A stretch of 64,000 bases of DNA from Shewanella psychropiezotolerans (GTDB lineage Bacteria; Pseudomonadota; Gammaproteobacteria; Enterobacterales; Shewanellaceae): NCBI RefSeq assembly GCF_007197555.1, contig NZ_CP041614.1, positions 5,076,001 through 5,140,000 of the forward strand, written 5' to 3'. Under the pieces are notes generated by a model. The model worked only from the letters and a program-made list of their open reading frames with translations. It searched no databases and was not told the DNA's origin. Shown piece after piece: positions 44,011-52,368 of this stretch (position 1 is the stretch's first letter; each line of letters begins with the position of its first letter). Position numbers and translations under genes: made by a program.

Positions 44011-45750
44011 ATGTCAGCATACGATACGATTATCAAGGGTGGCCGATATTTTGATGGAACCGGCGCATCATCTTCTATTCAAAATATCGCAATCAAACAA
44101 GGCAAGATAGCCCTAGTCTCTAGCTCGCCAATAGACGAGACAGGTTGTGAGCACATCATAGATGCCCGTGAAAAATGGGTTATGCCAGGTTTCATCGATA
44201 CCCACACCCATTATGATGCCGAGCTGATCGTCAGCCCCAGCCTCTCGGAGTCGGTTCGTCACGGCGTGACCACAGTCTTGGTGGGTAGCTGCTCATTGAG
44301 CATGATCTGCAGCGAATATGAAGACGCCTCCGATATATTCACCCGAGTCGAAACCGTGCCCCGTGAGAAGGTCCTGCCAATTCTCAAGAAGCACAAGACC
44401 TGGAATACACCTAAGCAATGGGTCGAATACATCAAGACCCATCCCCTGGGACCGAACGTCGTCAGCATGCTGGGCCACAGCGACATGCGCGTAGGCGTGA
44501 TGGGCTTGAGCCGCTCCACAGATATTCGCGTCGTCCCCACCGAAGCCGAGATGATAAAGATGGAAAGCCTGCTGCAGGAATCTTTAGAGATAGGTTTTCT
44601 CGGTCTATCCACCATGTGCTTAAAGTGGGACAAGCTAGATGGCAACCGCGAGTGGTCCAAGAGCCTGCCCAGCACCTATTCGAAATGGAAAGAGGTCTCC
44701 CGCCTCAACAAATTAGTGCGCAAGTACGACCGAGTGCATCAAGGCGCACCTAATGCCGCCGCCATCTTGCAAATAAATCAGTACATGCGTGAGTGTGTGG
44801 GTATCTTCCAAAAGCGCCTCAAGACCACCTTAATCAGCCGCATGGATCTCAAGGGCAGCGTCTATCTGAGCAAGATCACTAACCTGGCCGCCCGCGTCAC
44901 CAACTTCTTCAACGGCGATTTTCGCTGGCAGGTTCTACCCACCCCGTTCACCGTGTATGCCGACGGCATAGATGTAGTGTTTTTCGAGGAGTTCGGTGCC
45001 GGCGAGCTAGCGCTGGATCTGAAAGATAAGATAGAGCGTAACAAGCTGCTGCAAGATGAGACATATCGCCGTGATTTCAGAAAGTTTTATGGTGAGAAAC
45101 TCAGCCCAAGAGTGTGGCAGAGAGACTTCGGTGATGCCATTATCCTCGCCTGCCCCGACGAGTCCATCGTAGGTAAAAACTTCGCCGAAGTGGCTAAGCA
45201 CAGAAGCATACATGTGGTGGATCTCTTCCTGGATCTGGTGGTGCAATACGGCACCGACCTGCGCTGGTACACCACAGTCGCCAACCACAGAAAGCACGTG
45301 CTGAAGAAGATGGTCAAAGATAAAAAATCCCTTATCACCTTCAGCGATGCCGGGGCGCATATTCGTAATATGGCCTTCTATAACTTGCCACTTCGCATGC
45401 TCAAGCTCGTGAGCGAGTCCATAGACGAAGGCGATGCCATGATGACGATGGAGAAAGCCGTCTGGCGTATGACAGGGGATCAGGCTGAGTGGTTCAGCAT
45501 AGATGCGGGCAGGATCCAGCAAGGGGATCGCGCCGATGTCGTCATCATCAACCCTGAAGAGTTTAAGCAAAACCTCGAGCAAGTCAGCTGGGCTGAGATG
45601 GAAAACTTCGATCTGCAACGTCTGGTCAACCGCAATCCAGGTCTAGTTGAGCAGGTATTTATCAACGGCAAGCTTGCCTTCGAGAATGACGAAATAGTCC
45701 CAGAACTAGGCAAGAAAATGGGCTACGGCACCTATATACCGGCCCATTAG
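44011..45750 (+). CDS. D-aminoacylase / N-acyl-D-amino-acid deacylase-like amidohydrolase
   Basis: A 579-residue amidohydrolase of the D-aminoacylase type. It opens with TIIKGGRYFDGTGASS, followed by VMPGFIDTHTHYD (the HxH metal pair near residue 66). SVRHGVTTVLVGSCSLSMI, LGHSDMRV and the late FSDAGAHIRNM are the other active-site stretches. The C-terminal GRIQQGDRADVVIINPEE is the usual beta-sandwich part. The length is slightly above that of characterised D-aminoacylases (about 480-500). GGAG precedes the ATG. Divergent from AraC and 13 bases ahead of a sulfatase, it is probably part of a catabolic operon for an N-acylated, sulfated compound. Confidence 0.82.
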   Translation: MSAYDTIIKGGRYFDGTGASSSIQNIAIKQGKIALVSSSPIDETGCEHIIDAREKWVMPGFIDTHTHYDAELIVSPSLSESVRHGVTTVLVGSCSLSMICSEYEDASDIFTRVETVPREKVLPILKKHKTWNTPKQWVEYIKTHPLGPNVVSMLGHSDMRVGVMGLSRSTDIRVVPTEAEMIKMESLLQESLEIGFLGLSTMCLKWDKLDGNREWSKSLPSTYSKWKEVSRLNKLVRKYDRVHQGAPNAAAILQINQYMRECVGIFQKRLKTTLISRMDLKGSVYLSKITNLAARVTNFFNGDFRWQVLPTPFTVYADGIDVVFFEEFGAGELALDLKDKIERNKLLQDETYRRDFRKFYGEKLSPRVWQRDFGDAIILACPDESIVGKNFAEVAKHRSIHVVDLFLDLVVQYGTDLRWYTTVANHRKHVLKKMVKDKKSLITFSDAGAHIRNMAFYNLPLRMLKLVSESIDEGDAMMTMEKAVWRMTGDQAEWFSIDAGRIQQGDRADVVIINPEEFKQNLEQVSWAEMENFDLQRLVNRNPGLVEQVFINGKLAFENDEIVPELGKKMGYGTYIPAH

Positions 45751-45763
45751 CAATCGACTTTAA

Positions 45764-47356
45764 ATGGACATAATAATGATAAAAATAATCAACAGACTCT
45801 TAGCTAGCCTAGCCCTGCTCAACTGCGGACTCGTGTTCGCGGCCGAGCAGCCCAACATAGTCGTTATCTTCGGTGACGATATCGGCTATGGCAATATCTC
45901 CGCCTACAACAACGGCATGCTGGGCTACCAGACACCAAATATCGACAGCATAGCCAATGAGGGCGCCCTACTGACCTCTTACTATGCCGAGCAGTCCTGC
46001 ACCGCCGGGCGCTCGGTGTTTATCACAGGGCAGATGCCGGTACGAACCGGCCTGAGTAAGGTCGGTCTTCCCGGCGCTCCACAAGGCATTCAGCCCCAAG
46101 ACATCACCATGGCTCAGGCCCTGAAAGATCTCGGCTATGCCACCGGCCAATTTGGTAAGAACCATCTGGGAGACAGAGATACCATGTTGCCAACAGAGCA
46201 TGGCTTCGATGAGTTTCTCGGCAACCTCTATCATCTTAACGCCGAGGAGGAGCCCGAGAATCCGGATTACCCCAAGAGTGCGGCTTTTAAACAGCGCTTC
46301 GGTCCCAGAGGTGTCATCAAGTCCACCGCCGATACCAGCCATGAGAGCTCTGGGCTGCTGTCATCTAAACAAGGGGCACGCGTCGAAGACACTGGCGCCT
46401 TGACCAGTAAGCGCATGGAGACCATAGACGATGAAACCTTAGACGCTGCCAATGATTTTATGACGCGAAAAGTCGCCGAAGACAAACCCTTCTTCCTCTG
46501 GTACAACACCACCCGCATGCACAACTATACCCATGTGAGTAAGGAGCATTCCGGCGTCACAGGATTAGGCGATTATGCCGACGGCATGGTGGAACATGAT
46601 AATCACATAGGAAACCTACTGGATAAGCTTAAGCAGCTGGATATCGATGACAATACTATCGTCATCTACACCACAGATAATGGCCCGATGAATGCCACCT
46701 GGCCCGACGCGGCCACCAGCCCTTTTCGCGGCGAGAAAGCCACTGCATGGGAAGGCGGATTCCGGGTACCCGCGCTGATAAAATGGCCTGACCATATAAA
46801 GCCTGGCTCTAAGTTCAACGGCATCATCTCGTCGGCTGACTGGTTTCCCACATTAGTCAGTATCGCGGGTAACAATAAGATCAAAAAAGAGCTATTAACC
46901 GGATATAAATCCAGTAATGGCAAGAGTTATCGCAACCATCTGGATGGTTATAATCAGGTGGATTATCTGACGAAACAATCAGATAAGAGTGCCCGTAATT
47001 CATTCTTCTATTGGTCTGATGACGGCGAGTTGCTGGCGATGCGCGACGGTCGTTGGAAGTTTCATTTCAAAATACAGGAGAACAAGGGCATAGCGGTGTG
47101 GACCCAGGCACAAACGACGCTGCGGGTGCCTAAATTGTTCGACTTGGCGGTCGATCCCTATGAGAAAGGCGACCAGGGCTTTGGTTATGATAACTGGTGG
47201 TACAAGCGCGCCTTTCTGGTGATACCGGCACAAATAAAGGTGAAACAGATGATGGCCAGCTTCAAAGATTTTCCACCTCGTCAGGTCGTCGGCAGCTTTA
47301 CCGTAGATATCGACATGGAAGACATCCTCAAGGTATCCAAGCAAGGGAAGCAGTAG
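45764..47356 (+). CDS. Secreted sulfatase (arylsulfatase family)
   Basis: A 530-residue sulfatase exported by a signal peptide (cleavage after VFAA, residue 27). The metal-binding pair is in IFGDDIGYGN (Asp38-Asp39). The catalytic cysteine that becomes formylglycine is Cys79 in CTAGR, a CxAxR form rather than the common CxPSR. Further active-site segments are GQFGKNHLG and YTTDNGP. It begins 13 bases after the amidohydrolase and ends before a strong hairpin terminator. No formylglycine-generating enzyme is encoded nearby. The substrate is a sulfate ester in the periplasm; its identity is unknown. Confidence 0.86.
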   Translation: MDIIMIKIINRLLASLALLNCGLVFAAEQPNIVVIFGDDIGYGNISAYNNGMLGYQTPNIDSIANEGALLTSYYAEQSCTAGRSVFITGQMPVRTGLSKVGLPGAPQGIQPQDITMAQALKDLGYATGQFGKNHLGDRDTMLPTEHGFDEFLGNLYHLNAEEEPENPDYPKSAAFKQRFGPRGVIKSTADTSHESSGLLSSKQGARVEDTGALTSKRMETIDDETLDAANDFMTRKVAEDKPFFLWYNTTRMHNYTHVSKEHSGVTGLGDYADGMVEHDNHIGNLLDKLKQLDIDDNTIVIYTTDNGPMNATWPDAATSPFRGEKATAWEGGFRVPALIKWPDHIKPGSKFNGIISSADWFPTLVSIAGNNKIKKELLTGYKSSNGKSYRNHLDGYNQVDYLTKQSDKSARNSFFYWSDDGELLAMRDGRWKFHFKIQENKGIAVWTQAQTTLRVPKLFDLAVDPYEKGDQGFGYDNWWYKRAFLVIPAQIKVKQMMASFKDFPPRQVVGSFTVDIDMEDILKVSKQGKQ

Positions 47357-47382
47357 TTAAGCAAGCTCATAAGCCTAAGCGA

Positions 47383-47428
47383 AAACAAGCAGTGGTCCGC
47401 AGTCGCCCGATTGCGCCACTGTTTGTTT
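47383..47428 (+). terminator. Terminator after the amidohydrolase-sulfatase operon
   Basis: AAACAAGCAGTGG pairs with CCACTGTTTGTTT (one mismatch), and the loop contains a further CGCA/TGCG pairing. The 3' arm is T-rich. It lies 27 bases after the sulfatase stop. Confidence 0.7.
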
Positions 47429-47530
47429 CAAGTCGAGCGCATCTCAACTGTAAATAACGGTCAAAATATGGCATAATATTGCGCAGAAAAAAGCTAGTAA
47501 ATGCTTGTCGTAACGCTTAGGAACCCCATA

Positions 47531-48565
47531 ATGACGCAGATCACCCTACTTACTCCCGATGATTGGCACCTTCACTTCCGTGATGGTGATATGTTGCAAG
47601 AAACTGTCCCGGCTACCGCCAGACTTTTCCAACGTGCTATCGTCATGCCAAACCTGCTACCACCGGTAACAGATGCCAAGATGGTCAATGCCTACCGTGA
47701 GCGCATTTTGGCGGCGCGTCCACAAGGTTCAAGCTTCGAACCTCTGATGACACTTTTCCTGACTAACGACACCACTAAGCAAGACATCATAGATGCAAAA
47801 GCGGCTGGCGTTGTGGCGGCTAAGCTGTACCCAGCAGGCGCGACCACTAACTCAGATGCTGCGGTAAAGGCACTCGATAGCCTCTTCCCTATCTTCGAAA
47901 AAATGGCTGAAATTGGCATGTTGCTGCTGGTTCACGGTGAAGTAACCGAATCACATATCGATATCTTCGACCGTGAAGCGATATTTATCGAGCGTAACCT
48001 GACTCGCATCGTCGATGCTTTCCCAAGCCTTAAAGTGGTGTTCGAGCATATCACCACTAAAGAAGCCGCCGAGTTTGTTGCAAGCGCCTCTGACTATGTA
48101 GCCGCAACCATCACGCCACAGCACTTACTGCTAAACCGTAACGACCTGTTAGTCGGCGGCATACGCCCACATAACTTCTGTCTGCCTGTGCTTAAGCGCA
48201 ACATTCATCAACAAGCATTGCGCGCAGCAGTGGCTACTGGTTCTAGCAAATTTTTCTTAGGCACAGATTCTGCGCCACACGAGAAGCATCGCAAAGAATC
48301 GGCTTGTGGTTGCGCCGGTTGTTACAGCGCCTGGAGTGCACTCGAGCTTTACGCTCAGGTATTTGATGACCTAGGCGTTATTGACAAACTTGAAGGTTTT
48401 GCCAGTACTCACGGCCCGGACTTCTACGGTCTACCGAGAAACACCAGCACAGTAACACTGGTAAAAGAGACCTGGACGGTACCGAGCGAGATAATCCTAC
48501 CAAATGGCAATCCAATCGTGCCTTTCTTCGCTGGCGAAGAAGTGAATTGGAAAGTGAAGGGATAA
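47531..48565 (+). CDS. pyrC: Dihydroorotase PyrC
   Basis: Converts carbamoyl-aspartate to dihydroorotate in pyrimidine synthesis, in the cytoplasm. The class II enzyme motifs are clear: [10 protein letters not shown] (zinc histidines), [13 protein letters not shown] (the lysine that is carboxylated), [25 protein letters not shown] and FLGTDSAPH. The length of 344 agrees with the enzyme of E. coli. The frame is open to 47501, but TAGGAA is correctly spaced for 47531 ([13 protein letters not shown]). It stands alone between two terminators. Confidence 0.95.
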   Translation: MTQITLLTPDDWHLHFRDGDMLQETVPATARLFQRAIVMPNLLPPVTDAKMVNAYRERILAARPQGSSFEPLMTLFLTNDTTKQDIIDAKAAGVVAAKLYPAGATTNSDAAVKALDSLFPIFEKMAEIGMLLLVHGEVTESHIDIFDREAIFIERNLTRIVDAFPSLKVVFEHITTKEAAEFVASASDYVAATITPQHLLLNRNDLLVGGIRPHNFCLPVLKRNIHQQALRAAVATGSSKFFLGTDSAPHEKHRKESACGCAGCYSAWSALELYAQVFDDLGVIDKLEGFASTHGPDFYGLPRNTSTVTLVKETWTVPSEIILPNGNPIVPFFAGEEVNWKVKG

Positions 48566-48610
48566 AGCAGTCCTGAGCTAGCTAAAAAGTTGCGAGTTCA
48601 AGATAGGGCT

Positions 48611-48645
48611 AAAAAAGCTACGAGCAGCGAGTTAAAGCTCGTAGC
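48611..48645 (-). terminator. Terminator of the PAS-GGDEF gene
   Basis: On the minus strand a perfect 9-bp stem, GCTACGAGC with GCTCGTAGC (11-nt loop), is followed by TTTTTT. It lies 133 bases beyond the gene's stop, after the repeats at 48661-48740. It may also end pyrC transcripts. Confidence 0.7.
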
Positions 48646-48660
48646 CTTCCTTACTTCTCG

Positions 48661-48740
48661 TGATTCCAGCCAACAAGTATGCCGGAATGACAGAAAGAAG
48701 CTGGATTCCGGCCAACAAGCACGCCGGAATGACAGAAATA
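48661..48740. repeat. Two ATTCCGGC/GCCGGAAT intergenic repeats
   Basis: Two tandem units each pair ATTCCxGC with GCCGGAAT across a 10-base loop (CAACAAGTAT or CAACAAGCAC) and end in GACAGAAA. The second is a perfect hairpin, the first has one mismatch. This matches a class of GC-rich intergenic repeats common in Shewanella genomes. Confidence 0.75.
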
Positions 48741-48777
48741 ACTCGAGCCTCGTACCTTCTAACCCCCCAACCTTCCT

Positions 48778-50019
48778 TCAACAACTTAAGTTAATTCTAT
48801 TCCTGCCATCGGCTTTGGCGCGGTAAAGTGCTGTGTCTGCTGCGCATAACAGGGCTGTGCCTGTTCTGAACTGACCATCGACTTCAGCTGCGATTCCCTG
48901 ACTCACACTCACTGTGACACTATCATCTAGGCCTAAGTCAGTATATTTAAGGCTATTGATTTCTAACTGAATATACTCGGCCATCGACTGAGCTTGCTTG
49001 GCATCAAAACCTGGAAGAATTAGCGCAAACTCCTCGCCGCCATATCTTGCTGCGACACATTCATCCGATGGCAGTGAGTGAGCAATCACATTAGCTATCC
49101 TCTGCAGGCAGTGATCCCCCTGAATATGGCCATACTTGTCGTTGAACAGCTTGAAATGATCGATATCTATGATCACCACGCTGATAGGTTTGGCTGATGT
49201 TGTGCAAGCTTGCCACTGAGATCGCAAGGAAGCATCGAATACTCTTCGGTTCGCCAGTTTGGTCAGGCAATCTGTCGATGCCCATTGATAGAGCTGTTGG
49301 TATTCGGATTTATGCTTGGTCAGGTCTCGTATCACTATGGCAAAAATCGGCGAACTCAATGATAAATAACTGATTGAGAACTCCACATCCAAACTACCAC
49401 CTTCCGCTAATATCAGCGATGCTTCAATAGGCGCGTGTTCAAGCTGACACTGGCTGACAAGTTGCTCTTCCAACATCTGCTGATAGCGTGTCTTTTGCGG
49501 TTCTCTTAAATACTCTTGCCAGGTTTTACCAATAATGTTCTCAGGCTCCCCAAGCCTATCACTCGCCCCCAGCTTTCCACCAGATAGCAGTTCAATAGCC
49601 TTAGCGTTAATCATCTGAATTGTGCCACTGGCATCAACCACCAACACGGCTTCCATCAACTGCTGAACTAATAAATTGAGTACGCTGCGATAACAATCAT
49701 CAAATAAAATATCATCGTCTGGAATACTGAAAGGTGTCGCTGCTATTTGTGTAGCTATAGGTGTTGGTGTAGATGCAGGTTCTGGTTCTGGCATAAGTGC
49801 AGATTCTGGCGCCGAAGCCTTAACAGCAGTTCGCATCGCAGCCAATGAAAACTCATCCAGAGGCATAGTCAATTGCTGAGCCATCTCGGCATTTTCCCTT
49901 TGAGTATTTAACCTAGCCTTTCTCATCATCGCGTGAAACTCATCAGCCGGAGATAAGCCTTTCTCCGCACACGATACTTGCCTATTGTCTTCATAGGGCT
50001 TGGGAGGGAGTGTTAACAT
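48778..50019 (-). CDS. PAS-GGDEF diguanylate cyclase, cytoplasmic
   Basis: 413 residues without membrane segments. After a disordered Pro/Glu-rich N-terminus (SALMPEPEPASTPTPIATQ) a PAS domain follows (about residues 110-235, starting LMEAVLVVDASGTIQMINAK). The GGDEF domain (about 245-411) has the active loop ARYGGEEFALILPGF. The position of the inhibitory RxxD site reads SDEC, so product inhibition is probably absent. It would make cyclic di-GMP under control of the PAS ligand. It stands alone. Confidence 0.88.
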   Translation of the reverse strand: MLTLPPKPYEDNRQVSCAEKGLSPADEFHAMMRKARLNTQRENAEMAQQLTMPLDEFSLAAMRTAVKASAPESALMPEPEPASTPTPIATQIAATPFSIPDDDILFDDCYRSVLNLLVQQLMEAVLVVDASGTIQMINAKAIELLSGGKLGASDRLGEPENIIGKTWQEYLREPQKTRYQQMLEEQLVSQCQLEHAPIEASLILAEGGSLDVEFSISYLSLSSPIFAIVIRDLTKHKSEYQQLYQWASTDCLTKLANRRVFDASLRSQWQACTTSAKPISVVIIDIDHFKLFNDKYGHIQGDHCLQRIANVIAHSLPSDECVAARYGGEEFALILPGFDAKQAQSMAEYIQLEINSLKYTDLGLDDSVTVSVSQGIAAEVDGQFRTGTALLCAADTALYRAKADGRNRINLSC

Positions 50020-50208
50020 TAGAGTATCCTTAACAGAATTTACTAACCTGACGCTTCAAATGCGTCTAACTGCTGAATACTCTACCTAATTAATGTGTTT
50101 AGAACCTTTCGGTAACCTTCTACTTTAATGCGTTGTTTTACAACAAAGTTCACCACATCCCCAAGAGCTTTTTTTAGCCGTCCCCAGGAAGATACAAGCG
50201 CCTCCCTT

Positions 50209-51469
50209 AATAGAGCCACCCATAATAAATCAACAATTAATCTAGTTAGTTAATAATTTTCGTCGTTCGATTGATGAATAAATTCAGAGCCAGATTTTCG
50301 ATACATTCTTATAGCTAAAATGCAGATTAATGCTCGTTCTACATGGAAATGATGAATTTTAGGCAGGACTAGATAGCCAAGGAGTTGGTTGCTCGGTTTG
50401 ATGATATCAAAAGATTAACTATCAGCTTACCTGAAGGTACTGACAACAATGTGAGAAATGTCGTCGCCGTTTTTCAAGGTGGTCACAATAGCTGGTGAGC
50501 TCTTGCAGTGCACCCACTGGACCATGAAATAGTTTCCCAAAGTCAGTAGTGATTTTTATCCAGTTATCACTAGAAATATTTAGCCTAGTTAAGACCTTAG
50601 AAGTATTTTCAGAAATAGCACCTCGTTTATCATCACGAATTATCCTGCCAGTTTCATCGACTAATTCAAGATAGTCTTTGAGTAAAAAGTAAACGCCTTT
50701 AGGCTGGTTTAGACGCTCATTTCCAATAAAAGGCAGCAGTTTGTCAGGTTGCTTGCCCTTTAAAGCAGCTTTTACACGCAATTTAAGACTGGTGTAGTCT
50801 GAGTCTTCCGGCGTTTTAGCCATTTTGGCTCGAATAGGATTAAGATCAACATAGGCCATACAGGCTAAAACAGCGGTTTCATCAAGCAAAGCCTGACTTT
50901 TAAAGCGTCCCTCCCAGTACACTTATCTTCTTTGTTAGCCATTCGTGCGATAGGCTCATTGAGGCAGCGCATAAACCAAGATATATCACTTAAACGACTG
51001 CGATATAGGGCTATTGAATGCTTTAAGCTATTAATTTCAAAACTTTCAACCACTTCACCTTTAGCAAACTTTTGAGTAATTTCTGTCCCATTGAATATTT
51101 GATGCCAATGCTCAACGACGTCTCTGTCTGTCCAGTTATTAGACTCATAAATATCAACACTAAGAACAAGGTGCAGGTGATTAGACATCACTGCATAGGC
51201 TGCTACATCGATTGCAAACACACTGGCTAATGTCAGCAGTTGTGATTCAACCCAATCACGCCTGTGATCATAGTTTTTTCCAGTAAACTTATCATCGCCC
51301 ATCAACATGGCGCGCCGACAAACACGCGAGCAGCAGTGATACCAGGATGTGTCTTCAATACTGACTTGAGTTCTTCTTGGACGAGGCATAACAGTCCTCC
51401 TACTTTAACCAATAACTAAAGCTTAGTAGGAGAGCAAATGTTTAGCCATTTCGAATGGGTGGCTCTATT
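50209..51469 (-). mobile_element. REP-associated (Y1/RAYT-type) transposase element
   Basis: The element's ends are marked by AATAGAGCCACCCAT (50209-50223) and its exact inverse complement ATGGGTGGCTCTATT (51455-51469), which flank the transposase relic. Between 50020 and 50421 there is no gene apart from the left end. Further copies of the right end lie at 51475-51520 and 51660-51705. The element is inactive because its transposase is broken. Confidence 0.65.
50422..51389 (-). pseudogene. REP-associated tyrosine transposase, broken
   Basis: The N-terminal frame (51389-50865) starts MPRPRRTQVSIEDTSWYHCC and contains AYAVMSNHLHLVL, the HxH metal motif of Y1 transposases. The C-terminal frame (50922-50422) continues with YWEGRFKSQALLDETAVLAC and MAYVDLNPIRAKMAK. 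The frames separate at KCTG / YWEGRF, where the ancestral gene probably had GTGTACTGGG twice in a row; loss of one 10-base copy would give exactly this shift. The intact family length (about 320) fits the sum of the two. It belongs to the family that moves REP repeats, and REP pairs are present at 3735 and 5449. Confidence 0.8.
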
Positions 51470-51705
51470 TATTCGGAGAGCAAATGTTTAGCCATTTCGA
51501 ATGGGTGGCTCTATTTATTCAATCATCGCCCATCAACATGGCGCGCCGACAAACACGCGAGCAGCAGTGATACCAGGATGTGTCTTCAATACTGACTTGA
51601 GTTCTTCTTGGACGAGGCATAACAGTCCTCCTACTTTAACCAATAACTAAAGCTTAGTAGGAGAGCAAATGTTTAGCCATTTCGAATGGGTGGCTCTATT
51701 TATTC
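51291..51705. repeat. Duplicated transposase end (184-bp direct repeat plus a third partial copy)
   Basis: Bases 51291-51474 are repeated at 51522-51705 (offset 231). They cover the first 33 codons of the transposase gene and its upstream flank. The 46-base end (GGAGAGCAAATG to TTTATTC) occurs three times: 51429-51474, 51475-51520 and 51660-51705. The copies are essentially identical, so the events are recent. Nothing is seen from 51706 to 51950. Confidence 0.85.
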
Positions 51706-51954
51706 ACTGATGAGTAGCAGGCTGGCTAAAAACGCATACGAAAGTTTTGCGGAGGATTTCACAGTAGTTCCTTTTTAAGTGATTGATTAATTCCTTTTGC
51801 CATAACCTAAAGGTTAACGCCGTAGCGCGTCAACAAGCTAAACATATAATTTACAAATAATTCAAACCACCATAACAGCTTAAAACTGCAACAGTAACGA
51901 CTACGAAAAGTGAAATTAGAAGAGCTTAATGCAAAGAATCTGATACAGGGTCAG

Positions 51955-51985
51955 AATAAGCTCTTCCCTGAAGGAAGAGCTTATT
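51955..51985 (-). terminator. Hairpin terminator of the nSTAND1 regulator operon
   Basis: A perfect 13-bp stem, AATAAGCTCTTCC with GGAAGAGCTTATT and a 5-base loop, lies 17 bases after the stop at 52003. The T tract after it is weak on the minus strand, so it may act in both directions. Confidence 0.55.
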
Positions 51986-52002
51986 TATACTTTAATAAAA
52001 CT

Positions 52003-52368
52003 TTATGATGTAGGTCTATTTTTAACTTGTGGGTCTTGGCTTTTAAATACTTCGCCATCACTATTGGTAAGTAACAAACACATACCTATGTCACCTTCAT
52101 TTTTATTAGAATCTTTTACCGATAACTGATAACCAGCATCTTTTACTTTAAAAGACGTTATATCGCTAACAATACTGCCCGGGCTTTGATCGTTATAGGG
52201 AAACACCACACCGGCAAGGACTAATCCTAAGCTTTGTTCTCTATTCAACAAGTAGTAAATTTTACTATCTGACGCGGTAACTGTGACCGTTTCAGGATTA
52301 AAATGAAACACTGGATTAGTTGGTGTACCACTAACCGTAACATCAACAGTTAATTTTTTATTTGTCAT
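52003..52368 (-). CDS. Small beta-rich protein next to the nSTAND1 regulator (DP-EP-like)
   Basis: 121 residues, no signal peptide and no membrane segment. The N-terminal repeat-like pattern (KLTVDVTVSGTPTNPVFHFN, PETVTVTASDSKIYY) suggests a beta-sandwich, and the end reads SQDPQVKNRPTS. The layout resembles the DP-EP family (DPQxxNxP ending), but this call rests on memory only. It overlaps the end of the regulator gene by four bases (ATGA), so the two are translationally coupled and probably work together. Confidence 0.55.
   Translation of the reverse strand: MTNKKLTVDVTVSGTPTNPVFHFNPETVTVTASDSKIYYLLNREQSLGLVLAGVVFPYNDQSPGSIVSDITSFKVKDAGYQLSVKDSNKNEGDIGMCLLLTNSDGEVFKSQDPQVKNRPTS

Noticed and set aside
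48590..48826. Plus-strand open frame after pyrC
   Set aside because: It runs through a terminator stem and the GCCGGAAT repeats; no protein-like features.
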